From G963667915 sp965197385 (lineage in GTDB: Bacteria; Acidobacteriota; Vicinamibacteria; Vicinamibacterales; UBA823): a DNA stretch of 64,000 nt. Location: assembly GCA_965197385.1 (NCBI GenBank), contig CBDANA010000007.1, positions 124,001 to 188,000 of the forward strand, written 5' to 3'. This document shows, piece by piece, positions 41,893 through 51,195 of this stretch. Each line of letters starts with the position of its first letter. Positions within the stretch are counted from its first letter, which is position 1. A program made the position numbers and the translations under genes. Under the pieces are notes generated by a model. That model did no database searches. It was not told the origin of the DNA and worked only from the letters and a program-made list of their open reading frames with translations.

Positions 41893-43029
41893 ATGCCCGT
41901 GAACACAGATCTCCCGGCATCGAGAGACAAGCTGTTGCTGACGCCCGGTCCCTTGAGTACCAGTCGAACGGTTAAGCTGGCGATGCAGCGCGATCTCGGG
42001 TCTCGTGACGGTGAGTTTCTCGACATCGTTCACAGCGTGCGCGAGAGCCTGCTCACGGTCGCAGGTGTGTCGCGAGCGCGTGGATATGAAGCGGTGTTGA
42101 TGCAAGGGAGTGGGACATTCGCGGTCGAATCGGTGATCTCGTCTGTCGTTCCTCGCACGGGTAAGCTGCTCGTCGTGACCAATGGCGCCTACGGGCGCCG
42201 GCTGGGTGACATTGCACAGGTGCATGGAATCCGTACTGCGGAGGTCGCCTCTCCCGAGAACGTGCGACCGCAGCCGAATGATGTGGCGCGCACGCTGAAA
42301 GCCGACCAGACGATCACCCACGTGGCCTGTGTGCACTGTGAGACCACGTCCGGGATCATGAACCCCGTTCGGGAAATCGGCCAGGTGGTCTCCCGAGCGG
42401 GACGCCGGTACCTCGTGGACTCGATGAGTGCGTTCGGCGCCGTGCCTCTTGATCTCGAGGCGAGTCACGTCGACTACCTGGTGGCGTCTGCGAACAAGTG
42501 CATCGAGGGCGTGCCCGGATTCGCGTTCGTCATCTGCCGGCGTGACGCCCTGCTTGAAAGCAAGCCTCACGCACGCACGCTGAGCCTCGATCTGTTCGGA
42601 CAGTGGGACGGATTCGAACGCACCGGGCAGTTCCGGTTCACGCCGCCGACCCATTCGATTCTTGCGTTCCAACGCGCGCTCGAGAAGCTCGAGCTTGAAG
42701 GGGGTGTCACCGGTCGCGCCCGCCGGTATGAGGCGAACCACCGGTGCCTCATCGCGGGTATGCGTGAGATCGGATTCCAGGAGTACCTGCCCAGCGATCG
42801 GCAGGGTTACATCATCACCTCGTTTCTCTTTCCCGCGCACCCACACTTCGATTTCGATCAGTTCTACGGGCATTTGCGGGACAAGGGATTCGTGATTTAT
42901 CCGGGCAAGGTCAACGACGCGCACTGCTTTCGTGTGGGCACCATCGGCCGCATCTTCGAGGCCGATATTCGAGTGTCTCTGGTCGTCGTCCTGGCGACGC
43001 TGCGGGAGATGGGTGTCGAGCTCCAATGA
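41893..43029 (+). CDS. phnW: 2-aminoethylphosphonate--pyruvate transaminase
   Basis: The 378-residue class V aminotransferase begins with KLLLTPGPLSTSRTVKLAMQRDLGSRD and carries VACVHCETTSGIMNPV. The PLP-lysine region is DYLVASANKCIEGVPGFAFVICRR, with SDRQGYIITSFLFPAHPHFDF near the end. These match AEP:pyruvate aminotransferases such as PhnW of Pseudomonas. It converts 2-aminoethylphosphonate and pyruvate to phosphonoacetaldehyde and alanine, the first step of the pathway completed by PhnY and PhnA. The gene lies 27 bp after phnY in one transcript. Confidence 0.92.
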   Translation: MPVNTDLPASRDKLLLTPGPLSTSRTVKLAMQRDLGSRDGEFLDIVHSVRESLLTVAGVSRARGYEAVLMQGSGTFAVESVISSVVPRTGKLLVVTNGAYGRRLGDIAQVHGIRTAEVASPENVRPQPNDVARTLKADQTITHVACVHCETTSGIMNPVREIGQVVSRAGRRYLVDSMSAFGAVPLDLEASHVDYLVASANKCIEGVPGFAFVICRRDALLESKPHARTLSLDLFGQWDGFERTGQFRFTPPTHSILAFQRALEKLELEGGVTGRARRYEANHRCLIAGMREIGFQEYLPSDRQGYIITSFLFPAHPHFDFDQFYGHLRDKGFVIYPGKVNDAHCFRVGTIGRIFEADIRVSLVVVLATLREMGVELQ

Positions 43030-43269
43030 AGAGATCGCGCGGTTCGGACCGGGTCTCGGTGTAGAAGAGTCATGATCAGGCGGAGGATACGTCGAGGTCG
43101 TCCGCTCACGGACATCATGCAGCGGATGGTTTTTGGGACCGCATCGGCCCTCGGGTGTATAAGAATGCCATGCGGGACAGGCTACACGGAGCTCCCCGCG
43201 AGAAGGAGCCGGCCCAGTCGCTGCACACCCAAACGGAGATGTGAAATCGATTTTGCGAGGAGGTCCAAG

Positions 43270-43590
43270 ATGCCGAAGTATCTGATTCACGGGTCGTACA
43301 CCGGCGATGGGGTGAAGGGCTTGTTAAAGGACGGCGGCTCGAAGCGCAAGGCGGCCGCGGAGGCAGCCTTCAACAGTGTCGGGGAGAAGTTGGAATCGCT
43401 CTACTTCACCTTCGGCGATGAGGACGTCGTGGCGATCGTGGACGGCCCGGACAACGCGACGATGGCGGCCGCCTCGTTCGCGATCAACGCGTCGGGGGCC
43501 GTGACCCTCAAGACGACCGTGTTGCTAACGCCGGAAGAGATCGACAAGGCCACGACGATCCACGTCAGCTATCAGCCACCCAGCCGCTGA
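43270..43590 (+). CDS. GYD-domain protein
   Basis: The 106-residue protein (AGGAGG ribosome site upstream of ATG) begins MPKYLIHGSYTGDGVKGLLKDG and continues KAAAEAAFNSVGEKLESLYFTFGDEDVVAIVDGPDNATMAA. The GYD family is defined by such a ferredoxin-like alpha/beta unit with an N-terminal strand followed by SYT-x-G. The function of GYD proteins is not known. It follows phnW in the same direction after a 240-bp gap, so a separate promoter is likely. Confidence 0.85.
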   Translation: MPKYLIHGSYTGDGVKGLLKDGGSKRKAAAEAAFNSVGEKLESLYFTFGDEDVVAIVDGPDNATMAAASFAINASGAVTLKTTVLLTPEEIDKATTIHVSYQPPSR

Positions 43591-43767
43591 GGGCTCACGG
43601 TGACCGCGGAGGGTTGGCAGAGCCGGGTCGAGGACACATTGGATCACGCGTCCGGACAGTTGCTGCAGCCTAGCCTCGGTGCTATGCTGCGCGGCGACGA
43701 GAGAAGCGTCCGCCGTTCACGCCGCAATAGCCGCCGAGAGGAACCGTCGCTGAACGAGCTCGCATCG

Positions 43768-44085
43768 ATGCGCTGTGTTTCCTGTCGCGGCGGCGTGCCG
43801 CCGTTGAAGGGCTCGGCGATCCACGCGCTTCATGACCAGCTCTGAAGCGACTGGCGGGTGGTAGACGAGCACCACCTCGAGCAAGAGTTCCGGTTCAAGA
43901 ATTTCCGCGCGGCACTCGATTTCACGACCCGAGTGGGCGAGCTGTCCGAGCAACAAGGCCACCATCCGGACATCTATCTCGCGTGGGGGAAGGTCACGCT
44001 GACGATCTGGACCTACAAGATCGACGGTCTGACCGAAAGCGATTTCATCTTTGCGGCGAAGGCCGGCGAACTGTTCGAGCCCTGA
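43768..44085 (+). pseudogene. phhB: Pterin-4a-carbinolamine dehydratase with in-frame TGA
   Basis: The two parts, MRCVSCRGGVPPLKGSAIHALHDQL and, in the same frame, SDWRVVDEHHLEQEFRFKNFRAALDFTTRVGELSEQQGHHPDIYLAWGKVTLTIWTYKIDGLTESDF, together make a PCD/DCoH protein. The HHPDI catalytic region is intact. TGA at 43,843-43,845 lies between them, in a linker where no catalytic residue is expected. The N-terminal CVSC motif is seen in one PCD subfamily. A GGA or CGA to TGA change or an assembly error would explain it. The dehydratase recycles the pterin cofactor of aromatic amino acid hydroxylases. Confidence 0.75.
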
Positions 44086-44172
44086 CCTCGCCAACATCTT
44101 GGTTTGTGTGCGGACTCGATCTTCTGTATTACTGAGTCACAAACTCATACAGACGCGGCACGGCTGCCTCGG

Positions 44173-44481
44173 TTACACCTCGACCTCAACGAAGCCGCCG
44201 GTCACTCGGACGGGGTATGTCGACACACTTCGGGGCGCCGGAGGCGAGAGCGCCTCTCTGTTTTCGACGCTGAACTGCGCGCCGTGCCACGGGCAGGTCA
44301 CCACCCGGTTCACACATGCCCCCTCGGATAAGGGGCCCCCGCGATGCGTGCAGGTGTCATCGATTGCAAAGAGATTCCCATCGACATTGAACAACGCGAT
44401 CCGCTTGTCCCCGGCTATGACCATCTTCGCCTGTCCAGGCTGAAGATCGGCGGCACTCGAGACGTTGACATAGGCTGCCAT
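44173..44481 (-). CDS. Rieske [2Fe-2S] ferredoxin
   Basis: The 102-residue protein has the two Rieske motifs CTHRG (Cys44 and His46) and CPWHG (Cys63 and His66). This is the size of small soluble Rieske ferredoxins of dioxygenase type (NirD/BphF-like), ending in strands YPVRVTGGFVEVEV. It probably donates electrons to an oxygenase, though none is next to it. The cysteine desulfurase gene lies upstream on the same strand, 126 bp away. Confidence 0.9.
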   Translation of the reverse strand: MAAYVNVSSAADLQPGQAKMVIAGDKRIALFNVDGNLFAIDDTCTHRGGPLSEGACVNRVVTCPWHGAQFSVENREALSPPAPRSVSTYPVRVTGGFVEVEV

Positions 44482-44606
44482 GAGGTCCTCCTCTGGGAGT
44501 CCGTTGGTTCGATGCCTCGGGCCTGTCCCTGCGCGTCTTCACGTCCCAGCCCCGCATCCGGACGCGGAGCCAACCGCATCGAGCTCTCAGTGAACGCCGG
44601 TGAAGT

Positions 44607-45788
44607 TCACGCCAGGACGCGCGCCTCAGAGTGCGACACGCTGCGGAGCTTCTCGACGACCCTTGGCAGCACCGCCACGACGCGGTCGAGCTGGTCGGGC
44701 GTATTCTCCATCCCAAGGCTGAAACGGATCGAGTTCTGCGTGCGATGGGGTGAGAATCCCATCGCACGCAGCACGTGGGACGGTTCGAGGGCACCCGACG
44801 AACACGCCGAGCCAGTCGAGACGGCGATCCCCTCAAGGTCGAGGGCAATGAGGAGCGACTCCGCCTCAACACGGTCGAAACTGATGTTTGTGGTGTTAGG
44901 GACGCGCCTCGCCGTGTCACCATTGACGATCGTGCCGGGAACGCTAGCCAGGATTCCGGCTTCCAGTTGGTCTCGCAGCTCGGTCACGCGCACGCTTTCC
45001 GCCTTGCGTTTCCGCATGGCCAAACCGGCCGCCTCACCAAGCCCAGCGATGCCAGCGACGTTCTCCGTGCCGGCTCGCCGATTGCGTTCCTGTCGCCCGC
45101 CTGTCAATGGTGCCACGAGACGGGAACCCCGGCGAATCCACAATGCCCCGACGCCTTGGGGCCCATTGAACTTGTGCGCAGAAAGCGACAGCAGGTCTAC
45201 GCCCAGCCCATCGACCGCCACTGGCAGCTTGCCGACCGACTGAACCGCGTCGGTGTGGAAGAGAGCTCCATGCCGGTGAGCGATCGCGGCAAGCTCGGGT
45301 ATCGGCTGAATCGTACCGATCTCGTTGTTCGCATGCATGACCGAGACCAGGGCGGTGTCGTCGGTGATCGCCAACTCGAGGGCAGCAGGGTCAACGATGC
45401 CAATGCTGTCAACGGGGAGCAACGAGGTCGTCCACCCGCGCCTGGCCAGCGCCTTGAACGTGTTGAGGACAGCTTCGTGCTCGATGGCAGATGCAATGAG
45501 ATGCCGGCGGCTGGTTGATTCGCGCGCTTCGGCCACGCCGCGGATGGCCAAATTGTCTGCTTCGGTGCCGCCACTCGTGAAGACGATCTCCTGGGGTCGT
45601 GCGCCGAGAAGGGTCGCGACCGCCGACCGCGCCTCATCAACACAAGATTTGGCGGTTTGGCCAAACGTGTGGACGCTCGAGGCGTTCCCAAACTGATCCC
45701 GCAGGACGCCGGTTACTATGTCGACGACCCGTGGATCGACCGGCGTCGTGGCATTGTGATCGAGGTAGATGCGCAAGGTGGCTCCCAT
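44607..45788 (-). CDS. Cysteine desulfurase (NifS/IscS family)
   Basis: The 393-residue PLP enzyme starts with LRIYLDHNATTPVDPRVV. It has the PLP-lysine region LLSLSAHKFNGPQGVGALWIR and the catalytic-Cys loop AVSTGSACSSGALEPSHVL. Other landmarks are SGGTEADNLAIRG, IEHEAVLNT and HANNEIGTIQPI. The type is the one with a Cys in the loop SSGACSSG-like region, as in IscS/NifS. It delivers sulfane sulfur to Fe-S scaffold or tRNA thiolation enzymes; selenocysteine lyase activity also occurs in this family. There is no IscU nearby. Confidence 0.93.
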   Translation of the reverse strand: MGATLRIYLDHNATTPVDPRVVDIVTGVLRDQFGNASSVHTFGQTAKSCVDEARSAVATLLGARPQEIVFTSGGTEADNLAIRGVAEARESTSRRHLIASAIEHEAVLNTFKALARRGWTTSLLPVDSIGIVDPAALELAITDDTALVSVMHANNEIGTIQPIPELAAIAHRHGALFHTDAVQSVGKLPVAVDGLGVDLLSLSAHKFNGPQGVGALWIRRGSRLVAPLTGGRQERNRRAGTENVAGIAGLGEAAGLAMRKRKAESVRVTELRDQLEAGILASVPGTIVNGDTARRVPNTTNISFDRVEAESLLIALDLEGIAVSTGSACSSGALEPSHVLRAMGFSPHRTQNSIRFSLGMENTPDQLDRVVAVLPRVVEKLRSVSHSEARVLA

Positions 45789-46013
45789 TCTACCACTACC
45801 TCTGAACTTGCCTTGGGTTTAGAACACCCGCAAAAGGTGCGGAAATGCGCCGCCCGTCGAGGAAAAATATGCAGGGAGTCCACATGGTGGAGGGCGCCGC
45901 CAGGTAGATAGCCATTCTCACTAGCAGGCTACTGAAAAAGTCCATGGAATGGGATCGACAGATCGATCCCGGCGTACTCCCATGCTCCCAATATTGCTGA
46001 AGGGAGCCACCTC

Positions 46014-47120
46014 ATGCGCGGACACGATGAGCAGACCCATCACATGTTCAGTTACCGGTCGCCGGAACAGCGCGTGCCGGCCGATCCTTCGCTCCGCGCG
46101 GTCCGCGCGCTGACGGATCACGCGCTGAAGACGATGTCGCGCAGGTTCGCCGGCCTGTACGCCAAGACGGGACGTCCGTCGATCCCGCCTGAGCCATTGT
46201 TGCGGGCCCTGTTGCTGCAGGTGCTGTACACGATCCGGAGCGAACGGCTGCTGCTGGAAGAGCTCAACGACAACCTGCTGTTCCGCTGGTTCGTCGGCTT
46301 GCATATGGACGACCCGGTCTGGCATCCCACGACGTTTACCAAGAATCGTGACCGGCTGCTGGCGGGGGATGGCGCGGCCGCCTTCGTTGATGCGGTCCAG
46401 GCCCACGCCCGGGCGGCCGGTCTGCTCTCGGACGAGCATTTCACGGTGGACGGGACGCAGTTGGAAGCCTGGGCCAGCCTGAAGAGCTTCCGATGCCGGG
46501 ACGCCGCGCCGCGCGCGCCCCCCGATGACCCCGGGAATCCCACGGTCGACTTCCACGGCGAGCGGCGGCGCAACGACACGCACCAGTCGACGACTGATCC
46601 GGCGGCGATGCTGCATCGGAAGGGCCAAGGGAAGGAGGCGAAGCTGGCGTCTCTGGGCCACGTGCTGTTGGATAATCGGCAGGGGCTCGTCGCCAACGTC
46701 TGTGCGACCCACGCGACGGGGACCGCCGAACGCGAGGCGGCGGCACTGTTGCTGGAGGCCAGCGCGCCGCCGGGCAGCACGGTCGGAGCAGACAAGGGCT
46801 ACGATGTGGCGAGCTTCGTCGCCGATGTCCGCGTCCGGGACGTCACGCCCCACGTGGCGCAGAAGGTCCGCTGGCGGGCGATTGATGGTCGGCCCACCCG
46901 GCATGCGGGTTCTCACGTGAGTCAGCGGAAACGAAAACTCGTGGAACAGGTCTTTGGGTGGAGGCAGACCGTCGGTGGTTTGCGCAAGCTCCGGCCTCGC
47001 GGCGTCCCACTCGTCGAGTGGCAGCTCACTTTCGCCGCCACGGCCTATAACTTTGGGGATGTCCCGTGCGCTGTTGAAACTCAACGGCAGCTTGGTTCAC
47101 GACTACGCAACCATCTCTGA
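46014..47120 (+). pseudogene. IS1182-family transposase, C-terminus displaced by insertion
   Basis: The 368-residue frame has DDE-type landmarks: MRGHDEQTHHMFSYRSPEQRVPADPSLRAVRALTDHAL, PSIPPEPLLRALLLQVLYTIRSERLLLEELNDNLLFRWFVGL and VGADKGYDVASFV. Near the end it has FGWRQTVGGLRK and TFAATAYNF. Native transposases end with a short LVR-type tail after AYN. Here codons after AYNF belong to the IS256 end (GDVPCAVETQRQL). The displaced native tail appears after the insertion as RNLEATCP and stop at 48,490-48,514. The protein is missing only its last residues and could be partly functional. Confidence 0.8.
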
Positions 47121-48486
47121 CGACTCCCCGAGTCCTAACCGCGCGTCGCGTGCCAGGAGGGCAGCGACCAGCGCGGGCATATCTTGACATCCTTGCACCC
47201 GACGGAACCCCTTCGCCGCTTCGAGCACCCCGGCGGCCACCCAGCGCAGCACCATCGTCCCGCCGCGCCAGCGTTTCACATGGCGCTGCACATGGCGCGT
47301 TCGGCTGAGGAGACTCTCGATGGCGTTTGTGGTGGCGAGCGATCGTTGGAGACGCTCCGACAGACCCAAGCCGAGCACGGTCAGCGTCTCGTCGAGCCCT
47401 TCCCGCACGCTCGTGGCCGCACTCGGGTAGTCAGTGTCCAAGCGCCGCGCCAGGTCCTGCAGCAGACGCTTGGCCGTCTTGATGGGGCTGTTCGTGTAGG
47501 CGCGCGTGAGGACCGCCTTCACCCCCGGCCGCTGTGCCTCAGGGAGATGCTCCAAGATGTTCCGGCCCTTATGGACCTGACACCGCTGCACCAGCGCGGC
47601 GCGCCCAAATGTCTGGGTCACGGCCGTGTCGAGGGCCTTCGCGCCATCGACGATCACCAGCAGGCTCCGGTCGGTGCGCAGCCCGCGGCTGCCGAGATTG
47701 GTCAAGAGCCCCTGACAGACCGTCGCGTTCTCCGTGGCCCCTTCCCACAGGCCGAGCGGGTGTTTCGCGCCCATTTTATCGATGCCTAGGGCGACAACGA
47801 TACAGTGTCCACCCACGTGCACGCCATCAATCAGCAGCCCCACCAGGTCCAGCGCGTCGAGCGGCGTCGCCCGCCACGCATCCAGCTGCGCCTGGGTTTG
47901 CGCGACAAAGCGTCGACTGACCGCACTCTTGCTCGTGCCCCGCGTGGTGACGTCGGCGCCGAGCGGTTCCAGACTCCGCGCATACTGGCGGGTCGCCACA
48001 CCGATCAGCATCTGGTCGACCACGCGCCGGTTCAGCGGGTCCGCATTCGCGAATGCCCGGGCCGTTGGCAACGGAACCTCCTCGCCGGCGCGCCGCGCAC
48101 GGGGCCGACGAATCGCCACCTTCCGCCCGCCCAGCACGACCTGACTCGGCGTATGCCCCGTTCGATACGCCTGGCGCGCAGGTTGATGCGCATACCGTGG
48201 CCCACAGACGGCGGCCCGATCCTCTTCCAGCATGGCTTCGAGTACCTTCAGGCCAGACGCGACGACCCGCTCCTGGAGCGCGGCCTGCGTATCAATGAGG
48301 ATATCGACCAACGGAAGGTGCCGTGGCGTCGGGGATACCGATTGGCGACGGCGAGGGACTGTGCGAGACTGCTTCTTCATGGCGGCTCCTTACTGGGAGG
48401 CTTGCACCTCGGTTTCGTCACCGGTCGTATAGCACGACCAGTGAAGAGCCGCCGCTTCAAATTTCAACAGCTACTGGGACATCCCC
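47055..48486 (-). mobile_element. IS256-family insertion sequence
   Basis: Inverted repeats start GGGGATGTCCC at 47,055 and end with the reverse complement at 48,486. Both contain CTGTTGAAA in the next 20 bases. The element lies inside the IS1182-family transposase gene near its 3' end. No clear target duplication was found; the flanks are ATAACTTT and GCGGAATC. Confidence 0.8.
47103..48380 (-). CDS. IS256/mutator-family transposase
   Basis: The 425-residue protein belongs to the mutator family (Transposase_mut). The DDE region includes LLIDGVHVGGHCIVVALGIDKMGAKHPLGLWEGATEN with the first Asp, LLVIVDGAKALDTAVTQTFG with the second Asp, and AALVQRCQVHKGRNILEHLPEAQRP with the CxxHK-type motif. 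The Glu is near NAIESLLSRTRHVQRHVKRW. It is complete and likely active. It starts with ATG and ends 18 bp inside the converging IS1182 frame. Confidence 0.92.
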   Translation of the reverse strand: MKKQSRTVPRRRQSVSPTPRHLPLVDILIDTQAALQERVVASGLKVLEAMLEEDRAAVCGPRYAHQPARQAYRTGHTPSQVVLGGRKVAIRRPRARRAGEEVPLPTARAFANADPLNRRVVDQMLIGVATRQYARSLEPLGADVTTRGTSKSAVSRRFVAQTQAQLDAWRATPLDALDLVGLLIDGVHVGGHCIVVALGIDKMGAKHPLGLWEGATENATVCQGLLTNLGSRGLRTDRSLLVIVDGAKALDTAVTQTFGRAALVQRCQVHKGRNILEHLPEAQRPGVKAVLTRAYTNSPIKTAKRLLQDLARRLDTDYPSAATSVREGLDETLTVLGLGLSERLQRSLATTNAIESLLSRTRHVQRHVKRWRGGTMVLRWVAAGVLEAAKGFRRVQGCQDMPALVAALLARDARLGLGESSEMVA

Positions 48487-48774
48487 GCGGAATCTGGAGG
48501 CGACGTGTCCCTGATCGCCGGCCCCCTCATCGGGGTCAGCGCACACCCGTGCGCACTGTCGTCGGGCGGTCGTTACCCGCATGATGCTTAAGAAAACAGC
48601 CCGATACCCGGGTTCTTCAGCAGCCTGCTAGGCCTGCAAACCTCCATCCCGCCAAAGCAGGTTTGACTCAGGCTGCAGGAAGTAAGATCTCGGGGGTGAT
48701 AAGGATTTCCGCGTACGGCGCAGCCCGCGCGCGTTCTTCAGGTGCAGGTCGATAAAAAGGCAGGGGTAGAGGCA

Positions 48775-50943
48775 ATGACGGACCGGATCGAGGCTGGAGC
48801 GCTCCAGGTTGATAAGGAGCTTTACGATTTCATCAACGATGAGGCCTTGCCGGGGACCGGCATATCACCGGAGGCGTTCTGGTCCGGCTTTGACAGCGTG
48901 ATCCACGATCTCTCGCCGCGGAACCGCGAGTTGCTGGCGACGCGCGACGAACTGCAGGCGAGAATCGACGCCTGGTACCGGGAACACCGCGATCAGGCGC
49001 TAGACCTGCCGGCCCATAGGGCTTTCCTCCAAGAGATCGACTACCTGGTACCAGAGGGCGGCGATTTCACGGTGAGCACGGCGAAGGTCGACCCGGAGAT
49101 CACGACCACCGCCGGACCGCAGCTCGTCGTGCCGGTCACGAACGCCCGCTATTCGCTCAACGCCGCCAACGCCCGTTGGGGCAGCCTCTATGACGCGCTC
49201 TATGGAACTGACGTGATTTCAGAAGAGGGTGGGGCCGAGCGCGCCGGCGGTTACAACAAGGTGCGCGGCGCCCGCGTGATCGCCTTCGCCCGCGATTTCC
49301 TCGATTCCTCGGCGCCGCTCGCCAGCGGCAGCCACCGCGACGCGATGTCCTATGCGGTCGCCGACGGCGCGCTGGCCGTGACCCTGCGGGACGGCAGCGT
49401 CAGCGGGCTCGCTGAACCTTCGAAATTCGCCGGATACGCCGGTGATGCCGCCGCGCCATCGGCCGTGTTGCTGCAAAACCACGGCCTCCACGTCGAAATC
49501 ACCATCGACCGCAGCCACCCGGTCGGCCGGGACGATGCCGCCGGGGTCAGAGACGTTGTAGTGGAAGCGGCCATGACGACGATCATGGACCTCGAGGATT
49601 CGGTGGCGACGGTGGACGCCGAAGACAAGGTGGTCGCCTACCGCAATTGGCTGGGGCTGATGAAAGGCGATTTGACCGACCGCTTCGAAAAGGGCGGCCG
49701 AATGGTCGACCGCGCCCTGAACCCCGACCGCGTTTACACTGCATCCGATGGATCGGAGGTCACGTTCCCGGGCCGCAGCCTGATGCTGATCCGCAATGTC
49801 GGCCATCTGATGACCAACCCGGCGGTCCTGGACAAGGATGGCAACGAAGCGCCGGAAGGGATTCTCGACGCCATGATCTCGTCGATGATCGCCATCCACG
49901 ATCTGAAGCGTCGTAAGAATAGCCGCGCCGGCTCGGTCTATATCGTGAAGCCGAAAATGCACGGGCCGGAGGAAGTCGCGTTCACCGATCAGGTGCTCGA
50001 ACAGGTTGAGGATGCGCTGGGCCTCGACCGTTACACCCTCAAGATCGGCATCATGGACGAAGAGCGGCGCACGACGGTCAACCTCAAGGAGTGCATCCGC
50101 GCCGCCAAGGACCGCGTGTTCTTCATCAACACCGGCTTCCTCGATCGCACTGGCGATGAGATGCACACCGCGATGGAAGCCGGCCCGATGATCCGCAAGG
50201 CCGACATGAAGGCCGCTGTCTGGATGCGGACGTATGAAGATTGGAACGTCGATACCGGCCTCGAATGCGGTCTGCCAGGCCACGCCCAGATCGGCAAGGG
50301 CATGTGGGCGATGCCGGACTTGATGGCCGACATGCTGGCGAGCAAGATCGGTCACCCCCAGGCCGGCGCCAACACCGCCTGGGTGCCGTCGCCGACGGCC
50401 GCAACCCTCCACGCCACCCACTATCACCAGGTCGATGTCGCGGCGCGGCAGGCGGAATTGCAATCGCGGTCCCACGCCGATCTCGACAACCTCCTCACGA
50501 TCCCCCGGGCCGAGCGCCTGAACTGGCCGGAGCATGACATTCAGCAGGAGTTGGATAACAACGCCCAGGGCATTCTCGGTTACGTGGTGCGCTGGATCGA
50601 TCAGGGCGTCGGCTGTTCCAAGGTGCCGGATATCAACGACATTGGGCTGATGGAGGACCGCGCGACCTTGCGTATTTCCAGCCAGCACATTGCCAACTGG
50701 CTGCGCCATGGCGTTTGCAGCGAAGACCAGGTGCGCGAGACCATGCATCGGATGGCCACCGTGGTCGATGGCCAAAACGCCGGCGACCCGCGGTATCGGC
50801 CGATGGCGCCCAGTTTTGACGACAGCGTCGCCTTTCAAGCGGCCTGCGATCTGGTGTTCAAGGGCCGCGAACAGCCGAACGGCTACACCGAGCCGATCCT
50901 GCACACGCGGCGCCAGGAGGCGAAGGCGAAGTTCGGCGGCTAG
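48775..50943 (+). CDS. glcB: Malate synthase G
   Basis: The 722-residue protein (from MTDRIEAGALQVDKELYDFINDEALPGTG; AGAGG upstream) has the full malate synthase G length. The catalytic core includes MTTIMDLEDSVATVDAEDKVVAYRNWLGLMKGDL (the DLEDSVA region) and KPKMHGPEEVAFTD. It is followed by LKIGIMDEERRTTVNLKECI and GHAQIGKGMWAMPDLMADML. The enzyme condenses glyoxylate with acetyl-CoA to malate. No isocitrate lyase is close. The family is most common in Proteobacteria, and the gene sits between IS1182 and decayed genes. Transfer is possible but unproven. Confidence 0.95.
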   Translation: MTDRIEAGALQVDKELYDFINDEALPGTGISPEAFWSGFDSVIHDLSPRNRELLATRDELQARIDAWYREHRDQALDLPAHRAFLQEIDYLVPEGGDFTVSTAKVDPEITTTAGPQLVVPVTNARYSLNAANARWGSLYDALYGTDVISEEGGAERAGGYNKVRGARVIAFARDFLDSSAPLASGSHRDAMSYAVADGALAVTLRDGSVSGLAEPSKFAGYAGDAAAPSAVLLQNHGLHVEITIDRSHPVGRDDAAGVRDVVVEAAMTTIMDLEDSVATVDAEDKVVAYRNWLGLMKGDLTDRFEKGGRMVDRALNPDRVYTASDGSEVTFPGRSLMLIRNVGHLMTNPAVLDKDGNEAPEGILDAMISSMIAIHDLKRRKNSRAGSVYIVKPKMHGPEEVAFTDQVLEQVEDALGLDRYTLKIGIMDEERRTTVNLKECIRAAKDRVFFINTGFLDRTGDEMHTAMEAGPMIRKADMKAAVWMRTYEDWNVDTGLECGLPGHAQIGKGMWAMPDLMADMLASKIGHPQAGANTAWVPSPTAATLHATHYHQVDVAARQAELQSRSHADLDNLLTIPRAERLNWPEHDIQQELDNNAQGILGYVVRWIDQGVGCSKVPDINDIGLMEDRATLRISSQHIANWLRHGVCSEDQVRETMHRMATVVDGQNAGDPRYRPMAPSFDDSVAFQAACDLVFKGREQPNGYTEPILHTRRQEAKAKFGG

Positions 50944-51018
50944 CGTCGGGCGCACGGATAGAGGCCGGGCCCCAGGAGGAACCCCAGACGGGCCTTATTG
51001 AGGGAACCGAACGGGCGG

Positions 51019-51195
51019 TTACGGCAGCGGAAGCGCCACGAGAGAGCCCGGCTGCTCGCGTCGCCCCCCCCCGCCTGCACCAGGATGTACTGCTTTCCTT
51101 TGTGCATGTAGCTCATCATCCCGTACTGGCCGGGGATAGGGATCTCGACGCTCGCGAGGATCTGTCCCGTCCGCTTGTCGCGGGCATGCAGCCGC
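51019..51195 (-). pseudogene. PQQ-dependent dehydrogenase, C-terminal relic
   Basis: The minus strand encodes RDKRTGQILASVEIPIPGQYGMMSYMHKGKQYILVQAGGG and, after a shift in a run of nine C at 51,064-51,072, REQPGSLVALPLP and stop. This matches the last blade and tail of membrane or quinoprotein glucose dehydrogenases (MTYMHEGKQYIVV and LVALALP). The upstream part of the gene is gone. The homopolymer shift may be a sequencing artefact. Confidence 0.65.

Larger units (their letters stand above)
45925..48627 (+). mobile_element. IS1182-family element interrupted by an IS256-family insertion
   Basis: The termini are CAGGCTACTGAAAAAGTCC at the left (from 45,925) and, at the right, the inverse of CAGGCTGCTGAAGAACCCG (ending 48,627). 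Both ends are flanked by CTAG, a 4-bp palindromic target site that may be a direct duplication. The left part contains the transposase gene and the right part holds the remaining C-terminal codons and tail. A second element, with its own inverted repeats, is inserted near the 3' end of the gene. Confidence 0.85.

Noticed and set aside
40864..43290. 808-residue minus-strand ORF across phnY and phnW
   Set aside because: It is the antisense shadow of two clear enzymes and has no recognisable domain.
43843..43845. TGA in phhB as a second selenocysteine codon
   Set aside because: The position is a linker without catalytic Cys in the family and no hairpin of SECIS form follows.
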